A stretch of 64,000 nucleotides of DNA from Thermosipho africanus Ob7. GTDB lineage: Bacteria; Thermotogota; Thermotogae; Thermotogales; Fervidobacteriaceae. The position numbers were made by a program, and so were the translations under genes. The stretch is taken from positions 176,825 through 240,824 of the forward strand of contig NZ_NKRG01000002.1 in NCBI RefSeq assembly GCF_003351105.1, in the 5' to 3' direction. The notes below the pieces were generated by a model. The model was not told the DNA's origin, did not search any database, and was given only the letters and a program-made list of their open reading frames with translations. Below are positions 37,138 to 48,602 of the stretch, one piece after another; within the stretch, counting starts at the first letter, position 1; each line of letters begins with the position of its first letter.

Positions 37138-37765
37138 CCCTATCTCCTCCCAAATTATTCTTAATATAATCATTTAGAATAAAATAAATCCTCTTTGTTT
37201 TTATATCTGGTAAATTCAACTTTAAAACTCCATCCTTTATTTCAGCAAGATGAATTCCCATCTTAATAAGTGCCAAACCGTAAGGAGTATTTTTTGATAA
37301 AAATATTTTCGCATTATTTATTTGAACATTATCAAAAACTTCAAGCTTTCCTTCTTTCAAAAATCCTTCTACTTCAAAATTATTAGCAACAACTGTTACT
37401 TCAACATTATCATACCACCATTTTTTTACAAAAATAAACTTTCCGGTTTTTCTTGCTATTCCTAATATTTTTTTATCATCTGTCAAAATTATTCCAGGAG
37501 ATTCTATTTTATAAAAATATACTCCCTTTTCCGTGTAAGATAAAGGTAAAAGCTCATTTTTCATTTCATCAAATACAATTATTTTACATTCATTTTTGTT
37601 TTCAAAAGAATTCATAAATCTCATTTTCAACGAAAAAAAAGGTTTAGAAAAAACACTAAAATATTCCCCTGTAATTTCAACTACTTTACCATCCAAAATA
37701 AAATTTAAGGCAAACAAAAACAATGTAATTAGCAGTGATACCAAAATTATCTCTACCTTACTCAT
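37130..37765 (-). CDS. mreC: MreC-like rod-shape protein
   Basis: A 211-residue protein with an N-terminal membrane helix ([21 protein letters not shown]), a short helical region and a beta-rich periplasmic-like part ([52 protein letters not shown]). Divergent from typical MreC (about 270 residues), but its place directly after mreB with a 4-base overlap and its topology favour MreC, which links MreB to murein synthesis. The name rests more on context than on motifs. Confidence 0.65.
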   Translation of the reverse strand: MSKVEIILVSLLITLFLFALNFILDGKVVEITGEYFSVFSKPFFSLKMRFMNSFENKNECKIIVFDEMKNELLPLSYTEKGVYFYKIESPGIILTDDKKILGIARKTGKFIFVKKWWYDNVEVTVVANNFEVEGFLKEGKLEVFDNVQINNAKIFLSKNTPYGLALIKMGIHLAEIKDGVLKLNLPDIKTKRIYFILNDYIKNNLGGDRDE

Positions 37766-38775
37766 TCATTCCTCCTTAATCTCGAAAGAATTGAAATTTT
37801 ATCAAGGACCATACCAGCTCCACGTGCTACACATGTCATCGGCTCATCTGCAACAATTGCATTTATTCCTGTTTCTTTTTCAATTAAAGTTGTTATTCCT
37901 CTTAAAAGAGAACCTCCACCTGCAACAACTATTCCACGTTCAGTTATATCTGCAACCAATTCTGGAGGAGTTTTTTCAAGCGTTGCTTTAGTTGAATCTA
38001 TAATTTGCATTACAATAGGTTTCAAAGCTTCTCTAATTTCTCCGCCCTTTAACACCAATTTCTTTGGAAGACCACTCGATAAATCTATTCCTGTTACTGA
38101 TGTTTCAAGTTCATCATATTCCTTGTCAGGGAAAACATTCCCTATTTCTATTTTAACTCTTTCAGCAGTTCTTTCACCTATAACCACTCTATACACTTCA
38201 CGAACATATTGAATAATAGCATCATCTAATTCATCCCCTGCAACTCTAATAGAAGTCCAAGTAACCAAACTTCCAAGTGAAATTACTGCAATTTCAGTTG
38301 TACCTCCCCCAATATCAACAACCATATTTCCAGTTGGTTCCTCAACATTTAAATTTGCCCCAATAGCTGTTGCCATAGGTTCCTCTATTAAAAAAACCCT
38401 TTTCGCACCAGCTTCGTTTCCTGCTTCAAGTATTGCTCTACTTTCTACTTCAGTAATTCCAACTGGAACACCTACTACAACTAATGGCCTAAACAAAGAA
38501 AATCCATTTTGTGCCCTATTAATAAAGTAGGAAAGCATTGCAAGTGCAACGTTGTAATCTGCAATCACTCCGTCCTTTAAAGGTCTAATTGCCTTTATAT
38601 AAGCAGGCGTTTTACCTATCATATTTTTCGCTTCATTCCCAACTTTTAAAACCTCATCTGTTTCTACATTTATAGCAACAACAGATGGTTCATTAACAAC
38701 TATACCTTTATTTTTAACATAAACTAGTGTATTTGCAGTACCCAAATCAATCCCCATGTCGTATCTTTTAAACAT
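37762..38775 (-). CDS. mreB: Rod shape-determining protein MreB
   Basis: A 337-residue bacterial actin. Phosphate 1 is [20 protein letters not shown], the connect and phosphate 2 regions are [20 protein letters not shown], and the adenosine motif is [14 protein letters not shown]. It polymerises below the membrane and directs lateral wall synthesis. It starts 2 bases after alaS and overlaps the mreC-like gene by 4. Confidence 0.97.
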   Translation of the reverse strand: MFKRYDMGIDLGTANTLVYVKNKGIVVNEPSVVAINVETDEVLKVGNEAKNMIGKTPAYIKAIRPLKDGVIADYNVALAMLSYFINRAQNGFSLFRPLVVVGVPVGITEVESRAILEAGNEAGAKRVFLIEEPMATAIGANLNVEEPTGNMVVDIGGGTTEIAVISLGSLVTWTSIRVAGDELDDAIIQYVREVYRVVIGERTAERVKIEIGNVFPDKEYDELETSVTGIDLSSGLPKKLVLKGGEIREALKPIVMQIIDSTKATLEKTPPELVADITERGIVVAGGGSLLRGITTLIEKETGINAIVADEPMTCVARGAGMVLDKISILSRLRRNE

Positions 38776-38776
38776 G

Positions 38777-41356
38777 CTAACACTCCCTTAAAATTTCTTC
38801 AAGCTTTTTTATTGCTTCTTGCACTTTACCGAAATCTTTACCTCCAGCTTGTGCAAAGTCTGGTCTGCCGCCGCCTCCACCACCTAAAACTTTTGAAAGT
38901 TCTTTTGCAATATTTCCTGCATGTAACAACTGATTAGATTTTTTCTTCTTAACAATTAAAATAACTTTTTCTCCAACTTTATCAAATAATACTACAAGGT
39001 CCACTCCTTTATCAACCAATCTATCTGCTAGATCCCTTAAAACATCAACTTCTAATCCTTCAAACTTCTCTACAATATACTCTACATTGTTAATAACCTT
39101 CTTATTCTTATAAATACTGTCTATATCAACCATTTTCTGTTTTAAGCTCTTTATCTCAGAATTTAACTTCTTTATCTCTTCTTTCATATTTTCAATTCTT
39201 CTAAAGACTTCGTCATCGTTAACTTCAAGAACTTTTCTCACTTTAAACCAATTATTTTCTAACCTTTGCAAATACATTAAGCTATTTAAACCAGTAATTG
39301 CTTCAACCCTTCTAATTCCAGCACTCACCGAACCTTCAGACACTATCTTAAACAAACCTATCTCTCCCGTATTTTTCACGTGAGTACCACCACATAATTC
39401 CTCACTAAAATTGCCAACTTTTACTACTCTAACTTTATCTCCATATTTTTCCTCAAATAATGCCATTGCTCCTTCTTTAACTGCCTCATCATAGTCTTTT
39501 TCTTCTACAATAACGTCTATGGCTTCAAGAATAACATTGTTTACCATCTTTTCAACTTGTTCTATTTCATCAACACTTAGTGCATTAAAATGTGTGAAAT
39601 CAAATCTAAGCTTCTCACTTTCGACCAATGAACCAGCTTGTCTAACGTGCGTACCTAAAACTTTCCTCAATGCCGCATGTAAAAGATGTGTTGCTGTATG
39701 ATTTCTTGCAGTTGCTTTTCTCTTTTCTATATCAATTTTTGCGTAAACCTTCTCACCTACTGATAATCTACCTTTTAACTTTCCTCTATGAACTATTATT
39801 CCCTCTGTTGGGGAATAGACATATTCAACCAAAAATTCTCCATTTTCACCCTTAATTATTCCGGTATCAGATACTTGCCCACCCTTTTCTGCATAAAATG
39901 GTGTTCTTTCTAATACAATCTCACAATCAGCGTCTTGTGCTTCATTAACAAATTCAGATACTTTTATTGCAAGAACTTTAGAATACTCCTCATATTTTTC
40001 GTATCCTACAAATTCACTTTTTAATTTCAAATCTTCATAACCTGTTCTTTTTGTAAATTCAACATCACCTGCAGCGCTTTTTGCAAGCAATCTCTGCTTT
40101 TCCATATACTCATTAAATCCTTGCTCATCAAGAACATAGCCATTTTCTTCTGCTAAATCTCTTAAAATATCTAGTGGAAATCCATAAGTATCATATAATT
40201 TGAAAGCCATTTCTCCACTTATCTTCCCATTATTTTCACGAACGACTTTTTCAACTAATTCTAGCCCCTTATTAAGGTTCTGTAAAAATCTCTTTTCTTC
40301 ACCTAAGATTATTTCTTTAGTAAATTCTTTCTTTTCAACAATTTCAGGATAAACATTTCCCATTTTATTAACAACAAAATCCACCAATTTATGTAAAAAA
40401 GGTGCATTTGCCCCCAACAATTTTCCATGCCTTGCGGCTCTCCTCAAAATTCTTCTTAGCACATATCCTCTACCTTCGTTAGAAGGAAACACTCCATCTG
40501 AAATTAAGAAGACTAAAGCTCTTATATGATCTGCAATAACCCTTATAGAAACATCTATCTTTTCATCTTTTTTATATTCCACATTCAATATATTACAAAT
40601 TCCCTCAATTATAGGAGCAAATAAATCCGTATCAAAATTGTTATATACTCCTTGCATCATAGCTGCCACTCTTTCAAGGCCCGCTCCAGTATCTATATTT
40701 TTTCTCTTCAAAGGAAGTAAATTACCATTTTCATCTTGGTAAAATTCTGTAAACACCAGATTCCATATCTCTACAAATCTGCCTTCTGTGTTCGCTGGTG
40801 TTGGTTCTTTTCCATCACTTGTAGGAACATCTCTTTGTGTATCATAAAAAATTTCAGTATCAGGTCCACAAGGTCCTGTAGGACCAGCAGGCCCCCAGAA
40901 ATTATCTTCTTTTCCAAGTTTCAAAATTTTCGAAGAGGGAACACCAATTTTTCTCCAAATTTCATATGCTTCATTATCATCTTTATAGACAGAAATCCAC
41001 AATCTTTCTTCAGGGATCTTCAAAACTTGAGTCACAAATTCCCATGCCCACTCAATAGCTTCTTCTTTAAAATAGTCACCAAATGAAAAATTACCAAGCA
41101 TCTCAAAAAATGTATGATGCCTTGGAGTTTTCCCAACATTTTCTATATCAGTAGTTCTCACACATTTCTGACAAGTTGCAATTCTAGTATAAACAGGATC
41201 AACCTTTCCCCAAAAAATAGGTTTAAAAGGAACCATTCCTGCAATAGTAAATAAAAGTTGAGGATCCTCAGGTATCAAAGAGGCACTAGGCAGTATTTTA
41301 TGTCCCTTTTTTTCAAAAAACTCTAGAAATAATCTTCTTATTTCATCACTTCTCAT
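38777..41356 (-). CDS. alaS: Alanyl-tRNA synthetase
   Basis: An 859-residue class II synthetase. The catalytic start is [20 protein letters not shown]; motif 2 and 3 regions are [17 protein letters not shown] and [17 protein letters not shown]. The editing domain has [16 protein letters not shown] and [13 protein letters not shown]. The C-terminal coiled-coil and oligomerisation domain ends with a Gly-rich [21 protein letters not shown] stretch ([17 protein letters not shown]). Full length is normal. AAGGAGG precedes the ATG. Confidence 0.97.
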   Translation of the reverse strand: MRSDEIRRLFLEFFEKKGHKILPSASLIPEDPQLLFTIAGMVPFKPIFWGKVDPVYTRIATCQKCVRTTDIENVGKTPRHHTFFEMLGNFSFGDYFKEEAIEWAWEFVTQVLKIPEERLWISVYKDDNEAYEIWRKIGVPSSKILKLGKEDNFWGPAGPTGPCGPDTEIFYDTQRDVPTSDGKEPTPANTEGRFVEIWNLVFTEFYQDENGNLLPLKRKNIDTGAGLERVAAMMQGVYNNFDTDLFAPIIEGICNILNVEYKKDEKIDVSIRVIADHIRALVFLISDGVFPSNEGRGYVLRRILRRAARHGKLLGANAPFLHKLVDFVVNKMGNVYPEIVEKKEFTKEIILGEEKRFLQNLNKGLELVEKVVRENNGKISGEMAFKLYDTYGFPLDILRDLAEENGYVLDEQGFNEYMEKQRLLAKSAAGDVEFTKRTGYEDLKLKSEFVGYEKYEEYSKVLAIKVSEFVNEAQDADCEIVLERTPFYAEKGGQVSDTGIIKGENGEFLVEYVYSPTEGIIVHRGKLKGRLSVGEKVYAKIDIEKRKATARNHTATHLLHAALRKVLGTHVRQAGSLVESEKLRFDFTHFNALSVDEIEQVEKMVNNVILEAIDVIVEEKDYDEAVKEGAMALFEEKYGDKVRVVKVGNFSEELCGGTHVKNTGEIGLFKIVSEGSVSAGIRRVEAITGLNSLMYLQRLENNWFKVRKVLEVNDDEVFRRIENMKEEIKKLNSEIKSLKQKMVDIDSIYKNKKVINNVEYIVEKFEGLEVDVLRDLADRLVDKGVDLVVLFDKVGEKVILIVKKKKSNQLLHAGNIAKELSKVLGGGGGGRPDFAQAGGKDFGKVQEAIKKLEEILREC

Positions 41357-41373
41357 GCAGCAACCTCCTTATT

Positions 41374-42186
41374 TTAACTAAATAGTTTTAAAAATATATA
41401 AATAACAGGTGCAACAAACAATAATCCATCTATTCTATCCAACATACCACCATGTCCGGGCATAAAACGCCCTATATTTTTTAATCCATACGCTCTCTTA
41501 ATAGCAGATTCAAAAATATCACCAGCTGTATCCATTATCCCTGTAATTATTGCAAAAGCTATAGAATACCACAGAGGTATACTATAATTAAAAAAGCTAT
41601 TTATAATTACAAAATAAATAAGAGTATAAACAAATGTACCAAAAATTCCTCCTAATAATCCTTCATAACTCTTATTAGGGCTATATACTTTTGAAAGCTT
41701 GTGCCTTCCAAAACTTAATCCAAAAAAATATGCAAAACTATCATAAGCCCAACTTAAAGTCAAAGTTAAAAGTGCAACAGCTGCACCATAAAACTTATAC
41801 AATGGAATAAAAAACGAAAGATTCATTGATATATAAATAAATGAAATTGAATATACTCCAAAAAATTCCATTACAATTTCTTTATTTTTAACAATAAACA
41901 ATGTAAATACGATTCCAATTATATATAGACCACTTAGCAATTCCATAGGTTGCTCTAAAAACCAAATTCCAAAAAGTAAAGGAAATGCAGATAAAAGTGC
42001 AATGTAGACAACTAATATTCCATTTTTTCTGTGCTTCTTTAACGTTGCAAATAAAAGTTCAGAGCTTGCAAGTAAGACAATTGCCGAAACTAGGCCTATC
42101 AAACTTTGGTACGAAATAAAACAAGCAACAACAAAAGGTGCTACAATAAACGCTGAAATTAAACGAACCTTAGTTTCTTTAGTCAC
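41374..42186 (-). CDS. cdsA: Phosphatidate cytidylyltransferase
   Basis: A 270-residue protein with about eight membrane helices and the family signature GRFMPGHGGMLDRIDGLLFVAP near the C terminus; SPNKSYEGLLGGIFG is the other conserved patch. It makes CDP-diacylglycerol for phospholipid synthesis. It starts with GTG overlapping the uppS stop (GTGA). The frr-uppS-cdsA order is widespread. Confidence 0.95.
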   Translation of the reverse strand: MTKETKVRLISAFIVAPFVVACFISYQSLIGLVSAIVLLASSELLFATLKKHRKNGILVVYIALLSAFPLLFGIWFLEQPMELLSGLYIIGIVFTLFIVKNKEIVMEFFGVYSISFIYISMNLSFFIPLYKFYGAAVALLTLTLSWAYDSFAYFFGLSFGRHKLSKVYSPNKSYEGLLGGIFGTFVYTLIYFVIINSFFNYSIPLWYSIAFAIITGIMDTAGDIFESAIKRAYGLKNIGRFMPGHGGMLDRIDGLLFVAPVIYIFLKLFS

Positions 42187-42860
42187 TTTATCCCCCCAAA
42201 ACGTCTTTGCCTTTTTTTAAAATCTTCAATTGCTCTATCTAAATCTTCCCTGGAAAAGTCAGGCCATAAAACATCCGTAAAATAAAGTTCACTATATGCC
42301 GATTGCCATGTTAAAAAATTGCTTAGCCTCATTTCACCAGATGTTCTAATAATTAAGTCTGGATCTGGAATATCTGGAAAATACAAAAATTCTCTAAATT
42401 TTTCTTCATCTATATCACTTATTTTAGAATCTATTATCTTTTTTATTGCATCTACTATTTCAGCTCTACCACCGTAGTTTAATGCCATATTGACTACTAT
42501 TTTATCATTATTTTTAGTTTTTTCCTGATACTCCATACAAATATTATATATTTTTTCACCTAATTCTTTTAACCTTCCACTAAAAACTAACCTTACACCT
42601 TCCTTATTCATTCTTTCATAAAATTCACCAATTTTACTTTGCAAAAGCCCAAAAATAAAATTTACTTCACCTTTTGGTCTTTTCCAATTCTCAGTTGAAA
42701 ATGCATAAAAGGTGGTGTACTTTACACCATACTCAGCACACCACCTCACTACTTCCTCAATTTTATAAGCACCGGCATAGTGCCCATACATTCTAGGCTT
42801 GTTTTGCCTTTTTGCCCACCTTCCATTTCCATCCATTATAAAAGCTATATGATTCAACAT
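42183..42860 (-). CDS. uppS: Isoprenyl transferase (undecaprenyl diphosphate synthase)
   Basis: A 225-residue cis-prenyltransferase. MDGNGRWAKRQNKPRMYGHYAG has the magnesium- and diphosphate-binding Asp; TFYAFSTENWKRP, MALNYGGRAEIVDA and PDPDLIIRTSGEMRLSNF follow. It makes the lipid carrier for wall and surface polysaccharides. It lies 2 bases after frr. Confidence 0.96.
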   Translation of the reverse strand: MLNHIAFIMDGNGRWAKRQNKPRMYGHYAGAYKIEEVVRWCAEYGVKYTTFYAFSTENWKRPKGEVNFIFGLLQSKIGEFYERMNKEGVRLVFSGRLKELGEKIYNICMEYQEKTKNNDKIVVNMALNYGGRAEIVDAIKKIIDSKISDIDEEKFREFLYFPDIPDPDLIIRTSGEMRLSNFLTWQSAYSELYFTDVLWPDFSREDLDRAIEDFKKRQRRFGGIK

Positions 42861-42862
42861 AA

Positions 42863-43420
42863 TTAAAACTCCATTATCTCCTTTTCTTTCTTTTCAAATA
42901 GCTTATCCAATTCCTCAACATATTTATCCGTTAGATTTTGAACTTCTTTTTCAAGTCTTTTTTCATCATCTTCTGATATTTCACCGTTTTTTGTCATCTC
43001 TTTCAGTTCTTTAATAACATCTCTTCTAATGTTTCTGACAGCAATTTTACCATGTTCAACAATTTCTTTTGTCTTTTTTACCCATTTTTGTCTTTGCTCA
43101 GTTGTAGGGCTTGGAAAAACTAATCTTACAACATTTCCATCATTTGTCGGATTCAATCCAAGATCACTTGCTTGAATAGCCTTTTCAATTGCACTTAAAA
43201 GGTTCTTTTCCCAAGGTTTAATAATCAATGACCTTTCTTCTGTAACATTAATAGTTGCAACCTGATTTATAGGAGTAGGCACTCCATAATAATCAACCTT
43301 AATTTCTTCCAATAAAGCTGGTGATGGCCTTCCCGTTCTTAATTTTTTCAATTCCTCGTCAATAGCTTCTACGCTTTTTTTCATCCTTAATTCTGCTTCC
43401 TTTAAAATAGGGTCCTTCAT
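42863..43420 (-). CDS. frr: Ribosome recycling factor
   Basis: 185 residues from the ATG at 43420, 7 bases after AGGAGGTG (a TTG one codon earlier is less likely). The sequence covers RRF domain I and [43 protein letters not shown] and [13 protein letters not shown]. It splits post-termination ribosomes together with EF-G. It leads the envelope operon with its own extended -10. Confidence 0.96.
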   Translation of the reverse strand: MKDPILKEAELRMKKSVEAIDEELKKLRTGRPSPALLEEIKVDYYGVPTPINQVATINVTEERSLIIKPWEKNLLSAIEKAIQASDLGLNPTNDGNVVRLVFPSPTTEQRQKWVKKTKEIVEHGKIAVRNIRRDVIKELKEMTKNGEISEDDEKRLEKEVQNLTDKYVEELDKLFEKKEKEIMEF

Positions 43421-43459
43421 CAAAACACCTCCTATATTAATTTATCATTTCATTAAATA

Positions 43460-43468
43460 ATTATATCA
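43460..43468 (-). promoter_or_regulatory. Extended -10 promoter of frr operon
   Basis: The minus strand reads TGATATAAT (TGnTATAAT). The TGA is also the stop of the upstream gene. No clear -35. The start would be near 43453, 33 bases before frr. Confidence 0.6.
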
Positions 43469-44608
43469 TGGAACTTGTAAAGTTAACACTTTAGATATTG
43501 TTTCTCCAGCATCAAGTTTAAATACTATATCATATTTTCCTGGTGCTGGAAATACTAAAGGTAAAGTAACCAAACTCATCCCACCATATCTTCCAAGCAG
43601 GACCTTTACATTACTTACTTCATAGGAATAATTTATTTTAGGAATAATTATAACGACTTTATTGAAATATAAATATCTTTCCTTCTCACTACGATTTAAA
43701 ATTTCGAAATTGAAGTTCACCTTTCTACCAGATACAACATACTCATCAGAGTAAATGTTAAGATCTAGATCTTTTAAACCTTTTTCTGGAACTTCAATAA
43801 CATTTATATTTTTAGAAATAGTTTCAATGCCATTTTTAAAGTAAATTGTACATTTTAAATTATAACTTCCCTTTTTATTTATTTTGAAAATATTTGATGA
43901 TTCAAAGAACATCTTTTCGCCAGGCTTTAAACTATATTCTTGCGAAAATACATCCGTATAAGTTTTATTATTAAGTGTCCATTCAATTTCTGTTGGACTT
44001 AAAACAACAGTTGTTGCAGTTTTATTTTCAATAACCAACTGTGGAATAATATTTTCACCAATAGAATAATATGGGTCAACGGCTATTTCTTTTAGAATCT
44101 CCTCTTTTACAGAGAAATTAAAACTATTCTTTATCAATTTACCATCTAAATACATTTCTACACTTACAATATAAATTCCAGATTTTAAGTTCTTTAAAGA
44201 TACTTCACGAGAAAGGTCAAAAACTAAAATACTTTCCAATCTGTCTATGGTAGAACTTATTGGAGAATCATAATAGAAATTATACACTGGAACATTTTCT
44301 CTTAAGATTTGAAATTTGAATCTATCAATCACAAAATCCCTTTTGTAATTTCTAGTATTTATCAAAAAAACTTTCGATTGAACTTCTTCGTCTGAATAAA
44401 TTTCTGAAGGCATTTTAATAGCAATTTGATAACCCTCTACAATTGTAGTATCTTTTCCCTTCACACTATTAAATAAAAAGAACAACACAACAACTAAAAA
44501 AACATTGAAGAAAAGGATATAAACACTTCTTCGTCTATATGACTGTATCTCTTCTTTTAATTTTCTTTCTTTTTCTTCTATTTTCTTTCGATAATTTTCA
44601 CTCTTCAT
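43466..44608 (-). CDS. Single-pass membrane protein with Ig-like outer domains, unknown
   Basis: The ATG at 44608 follows GGTGG by 5 bases (380 residues); GTG at 44617 is an alternative. A basic coiled N terminus (KKIEEKERKLKEEIQSYRRR) precedes one membrane helix (VYILFFNVFLVVVLFFLF). The outer 330 residues are beta-rich, with patterns like YQIAIKMPSEIYSDEEVQSKVF and SGIYIVSVEMYLDGKL that look like tandem Ig folds. No named family. It is the last gene after pilB, so a link with pilus or division-site assembly is possible but unproven. Confidence 0.65.
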   Translation of the reverse strand: MKSENYRKKIEEKERKLKEEIQSYRRRSVYILFFNVFLVVVLFFLFNSVKGKDTTIVEGYQIAIKMPSEIYSDEEVQSKVFLINTRNYKRDFVIDRFKFQILRENVPVYNFYYDSPISSTIDRLESILVFDLSREVSLKNLKSGIYIVSVEMYLDGKLIKNSFNFSVKEEILKEIAVDPYYSIGENIIPQLVIENKTATTVVLSPTEIEWTLNNKTYTDVFSQEYSLKPGEKMFFESSNIFKINKKGSYNLKCTIYFKNGIETISKNINVIEVPEKGLKDLDLNIYSDEYVVSGRKVNFNFEILNRSEKERYLYFNKVVIIIPKINYSYEVSNVKVLLGRYGGMSLVTLPLVFPAPGKYDIVFKLDAGETISKVLTLQVP

Positions 44609-46295
44609 TACTACCACCAGTCACTCTTAAAATTTCCTCAATAGTTGTTTCTCCATTAAGAACCTTATACAACCCATCTTCAAATAGAGTTCTCATTCCG
44701 TTATTTTTAGCAGTTTTATTAATTTCTATAATTGATGCTCTGTTATTTATTAAATACCTTAATTCATCATTAACAATTAAAACCTCATTTATAGCAGTTC
44801 TACCTTTATACCCCGTGCCATTACAAGCATCACAGCCAACTGCTCTGTACGCATATGGCTCTAATTCTGGAAAGAGTTTTCTAGCAATACTTTCAAATTC
44901 TGGATCAAGTTTTTCCTTTTGGGCACATTTTGTACATACTTTTCTTACCAATCTCTGACCTATTACTCCAATTAGTGCAGAACTTATTAAGCTTGGATCA
45001 ATTCCCATATTCAACAAACGATCAACAGCACCAGATGCTGTATTTGTGTGTAAAGTTGAAAGGACCAAATGTCCAGTAAGAGACGCTTCAATAGCAAGAT
45101 TTGCAGTTTCCTTATCTCTAATTTCTCCAACCATTATAATGTCAGGGTCCTGCCTCAAAAATGCCCTTAAATACCTTGCAAAAGTTAAACCTATCTCCGG
45201 ATTTACCTGACATTGAGTAACACCTTCAATAGTATATTCGACTGGATCTTCTGCTGTTACAATATTTACTCCCTCATGGTTTAGTGAATTTATTATTCCA
45301 ACAAGCGTCGTACTCTTTCCACTACCTGTTGGTCCAGTTACCAAAATTATTCCATATGGATGTTTTATCAACTCACTAATTCTTTTAAAGTTATAATCAC
45401 TATATCCTAATTCTTCCAATTTTTTATTTGATTGTGACACTCTTAAAATTCTTAAGACAACTTTTTCACCATTAACAGAAGGCATTGTAGAAACCCTAAA
45501 ATCATACTGTTCATTGTTCATTATTAAATAAAATTTTCCATCTTGGGGAATTCTTTTTTCAGTAATATCAAGGTTAGACATTATCTTAATCCTTGCAACT
45601 ACTGAACCATGGCTCGATTTTGGATATTCTGTAACTTTTTTCAAAACTCCATCAATTCTATATCTGACTATCACATTTTTCCCTTTCATTGGTTCTATAT
45701 GAATATCACTTGCTTCTAGTTCTATTGCATGATTTAAAATATTGTTAACCAACCTAACAATCGGAGTTTCTTCAGACTCTAATTCTTCCACTCTTACTTC
45801 CTCTTCTTCATTAACTTCTTCACTGTAAAGTTCCTCAGACACATCAAAATCAACTTTCTTTTCAGCATTCATATCCATTAATAGTTCATCAAATATACTT
45901 GGAGAAACCAAAAAGACTTCTATATCTTTACTTAACAAAAACTTTAATCTCCTTTTAATCAAAGAAAGATTATATACGTTATCAGTAACAACAATTACCT
46001 TACCATTTTCTTCCTTAATTGGAATAACCCTCAATTCTTCTATTAATTCTTTTTTCAAATTCAGATTTAACGAAGGATCTATTGTAGGCTTTTCAGGAAA
46101 AAAACCTACTTCATACTGCTCAGCCAAAGCTTTAACGATTTGCTGCCATGTACAAAATCCAAGTTCAACTAAAACTTCTCCAATAGGTTTTCTAGTTTCT
46201 TTTTGAACTTTAAGTGCATATTCTAAATCATCTTCAGTAATTATCCCCTTTTCAATTAAAATATCCCCCAGCCTTTTATACTTTTTCTCCATCAT
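44598..46295 (-). CDS. Type IV pilus/type II secretion assembly ATPase, PilB/GspE family
   Basis: 565 residues. The N-terminal MshEN/T2SSE-N domain (about 5-110: LGDILIEKGIITEDDLEYAL, KPIGEVLVELGF) may bind a nucleotide signal. The ATPase core has Walker A GPTGSGKST, the Asp box EDPVEYTIEG, Walker B IIMVGEIRD and a His box LSTLHTNTA. The zinc tetra-cysteine motif is CTKC...CDAC. It powers pilin or pseudopilin assembly, which also serves DNA uptake. It overlaps ftsZ by 20 bases, and no pilC or pilin is next to it. Confidence 0.92.
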   Translation of the reverse strand: MMEKKYKRLGDILIEKGIITEDDLEYALKVQKETRKPIGEVLVELGFCTWQQIVKALAEQYEVGFFPEKPTIDPSLNLNLKKELIEELRVIPIKEENGKVIVVTDNVYNLSLIKRRLKFLLSKDIEVFLVSPSIFDELLMDMNAEKKVDFDVSEELYSEEVNEEEEVRVEELESEETPIVRLVNNILNHAIELEASDIHIEPMKGKNVIVRYRIDGVLKKVTEYPKSSHGSVVARIKIMSNLDITEKRIPQDGKFYLIMNNEQYDFRVSTMPSVNGEKVVLRILRVSQSNKKLEELGYSDYNFKRISELIKHPYGIILVTGPTGSGKSTTLVGIINSLNHEGVNIVTAEDPVEYTIEGVTQCQVNPEIGLTFARYLRAFLRQDPDIIMVGEIRDKETANLAIEASLTGHLVLSTLHTNTASGAVDRLLNMGIDPSLISSALIGVIGQRLVRKVCTKCAQKEKLDPEFESIARKLFPELEPYAYRAVGCDACNGTGYKGRTAINEVLIVNDELRYLINNRASIIEINKTAKNNGMRTLFEDGLYKVLNGETTIEEILRVTGGSNEE

Positions 46296-47331
46296 CCCCC
46301 ATTACCTCCAAACCAAATTTGAATATAGCCGGAATATCATCGTCACTGTAAAGAAAATCTTCTTCTCTTTCAAGTCCTGTTGCAATGAGCGTAACTCTTA
46401 ATTCATCTTCTGGAATCTCTGAATCAACAATTATTCCAAGCTTTAAATCGGCATCTTCACTGCATGTTTGTCTGATAATAGTTGCAGCCTCTTGCATTTC
46501 ATGTAACTTAAAGGTTGTTGATGCTGTAATATTCATAATCAGCTTGGTTGCATTTTCAATAGGATGTTCAACTAATTTACTTTCAAGTGCCCTTCGTGCA
46601 GCAACCGTTGCTCTATTTTCACCCTTTGCAACACCAATACCAAGCATGGCCGCTCCTGCATTTCTCATTACCGATTCAATATCGGCAAAGTCAAGGTTAA
46701 TAATTCCACGTTTGGTAATAAGTTCTGAGATACCTTTTATACCTTGATATAAGGTTTCATCAGCTTTTGCAAAAGCTTCTACAAAAGGAATATCCCATGA
46801 TAATTCTTCAAGAAGCTTATTATTGCTTATTTTAATTAAAGTATCCACATTCTTATGTATTTTCTTTACACCTTCCATCGCAGCTCTCCATCTTGGTGCA
46901 CCTTCAAAATAAAATGGAGTAGTTACAACTGCTACAGTTAAAATACCAAGACTTTTTGCTATTTCAGCAATAACTGGTGCAGCTCCTGTGCCTGTACCAC
47001 CTCCAAAACCAGCTGCTATAAATAACATGTCAATTCCCCTTAACATTTCTTCTAACTTCTTTTTATCTTCAAGTGCAGCTTCTTCGCCTACTTTTGGGTT
47101 ACCTCCTGCTCCCAAGCCCTTTGTTAACTTTTCACCAATTTGGACTATTTCATCAGCTTTGCTCACTTCCAATACCTGAGCATCAGTATTAACAGCAACA
47201 AAACTCACATCATCTATACCAAATTCAATCATACGATTGATAGCATTACAACCTGCGCCACCAACACCTACAACCTTTATTTTCGGCATAATTTTAGAAA
47301 AAACTTCCTCTCTTTTTACTGAAAATCCCAT
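46276..47331 (-). CDS. ftsZ: Cell division protein FtsZ
   Basis: A 351-residue tubulin homologue. The GTP-binding core has VGVGGAGCNAINRMIE, the tubulin signature FGGGTGTGAAPVIAEIA and the T7 loop NLDFADIESVM. The C-terminal tail is short (DIPAIFKFGLEVM) and may hold the FtsA-binding peptide. It forms the Z-ring. It lies 3 bases after ftsA. Confidence 0.97.
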   Translation of the reverse strand: MGFSVKREEVFSKIMPKIKVVGVGGAGCNAINRMIEFGIDDVSFVAVNTDAQVLEVSKADEIVQIGEKLTKGLGAGGNPKVGEEAALEDKKKLEEMLRGIDMLFIAAGFGGGTGTGAAPVIAEIAKSLGILTVAVVTTPFYFEGAPRWRAAMEGVKKIHKNVDTLIKISNNKLLEELSWDIPFVEAFAKADETLYQGIKGISELITKRGIINLDFADIESVMRNAGAAMLGIGVAKGENRATVAARRALESKLVEHPIENATKLIMNITASTTFKLHEMQEAATIIRQTCSEDADLKLGIIVDSEIPEDELRVTLIATGLEREEDFLYSDDDIPAIFKFGLEVMGDDGEKV

Positions 47332-47334
47332 ACA

Positions 47335-48597
47335 TTATTCCCCCTTAAATAATTTTCTTAGAAATTCTGAAAAAGCACTTGATGACTTATTTCTCGGTTT
47401 ATTCAATGTATCAATACCCTCTTCTTTTTCAAATTGTAATATGTTTCCAAAGGCTGCTGCAAACTGAGGATCAGACAAAATTTGCTCATTTTCCTCAATT
47501 ATAAACTCCTCAGTATTTATAAAACTTCCAACCCTTACGGAACATTTCATTACATCTGCAGCAACATCAGTTATTCTAGGTATTTTTGCACCACCACCTG
47601 TTAAAACTATTCCTCCAGGAATTCCCAAATCTCTAAATTCTTTATAATCTATCGTTGCATCTCTATAAATTTTTCTAACATTTAAAAATATTTCTCTAAG
47701 TCTTGCATAAATTATACGTGCAAGAAGTTCTCTGTTTGTTTCAAGCGTAGTTCTTCCATCAAGGGCCTTATATTCTATAATAGAAGGCTCTATATTTTGA
47801 AAAATTGCTATACCATATATCTTTAATAGTCTCTCAGCTTCATAAATTGAAGTTTTTAATATTTTTGCAATATCAAGAACAACATATTTCATAGATTTAG
47901 GTAGCCTTACAAATCTTATAGGTGCATTATTTAAAAATATGGTTACAACTGTAGAATAAAAACCTAAATCCACATGCATTACTCCGCTATCTTTTTCAAA
48001 ACTAGTCAAAACAGCCTCAGCTGCTGAAATTGGAGAAATATAATAATCTGCTTCTCCCAAAGTCTCCCGTGTAGCATAATCAACTATGCTTCTGTGAATG
48101 CTATCACCCATTATGATGGAATATACTGCCTCTAATTTCCTTGCACTCATATCAACTGGATTAAATACTATTTTATTTTCATCCAAAATATATTTCTTTA
48201 TATATGAATGGTATACATAATTATTTTCTCCAAGTGCCGTATTCAAAACAAGTTCTTTAATTTCATCTACATGCTTTTCATTTACAGTTACTAAATTATC
48301 TCCTTCCGTCAAAAGCAATTCTTCTCTAATCTCTTGAAGTTTAAAATTTCCAACACTTGATGAAACCAAAAAATCACCTTTTAAAGTTTTGCCAACCTGC
48401 TCTTCTAAATTCTCAATTATCTGATTCATTGCATCGTTCAAGGCAACTACATCTTTTATATCTCCAGACTCTATACCTTTAGATTTTAAATTTGAATAAG
48501 CAACAACTTCTTTTCCTTCATTAGAATAATTTACAACAACACCCTTAATGCTGTCATTACCTATATCTATTGAAACTACTGGATCCCATTTTCCCAT
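47335..48597 (-). CDS. ftsA: Cell division protein FtsA
   Basis: 420 residues from the ATG at 48597, 8 bases after GAGG; a GTG three codons earlier overlaps that site. Actin-like fold: VVSIDIGNDSIKGVVV, the SHS2-containing domain 1C (FLVSSSVGNFKLQEI), GVMHVDLGFYSTVVTIF and GGIVLTGGGAKIPRI. A C-terminal amphipathic helix (AFSEFLRKLFK) likely tethers it to the membrane. It anchors FtsZ. It overlaps the ftsQ-like stop. Confidence 0.94.
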   Translation of the reverse strand: MGKWDPVVSIDIGNDSIKGVVVNYSNEGKEVVAYSNLKSKGIESGDIKDVVALNDAMNQIIENLEEQVGKTLKGDFLVSSSVGNFKLQEIREELLLTEGDNLVTVNEKHVDEIKELVLNTALGENNYVYHSYIKKYILDENKIVFNPVDMSARKLEAVYSIIMGDSIHRSIVDYATRETLGEADYYISPISAAEAVLTSFEKDSGVMHVDLGFYSTVVTIFLNNAPIRFVRLPKSMKYVVLDIAKILKTSIYEAERLLKIYGIAIFQNIEPSIIEYKALDGRTTLETNRELLARIIYARLREIFLNVRKIYRDATIDYKEFRDLGIPGGIVLTGGGAKIPRITDVAADVMKCSVRVGSFINTEEFIIEENEQILSDPQFAAAFGNILQFEKEEGIDTLNKPRNKSSSAFSEFLRKLFKGE

Positions 48598-48602
48598 ACC
48601 TT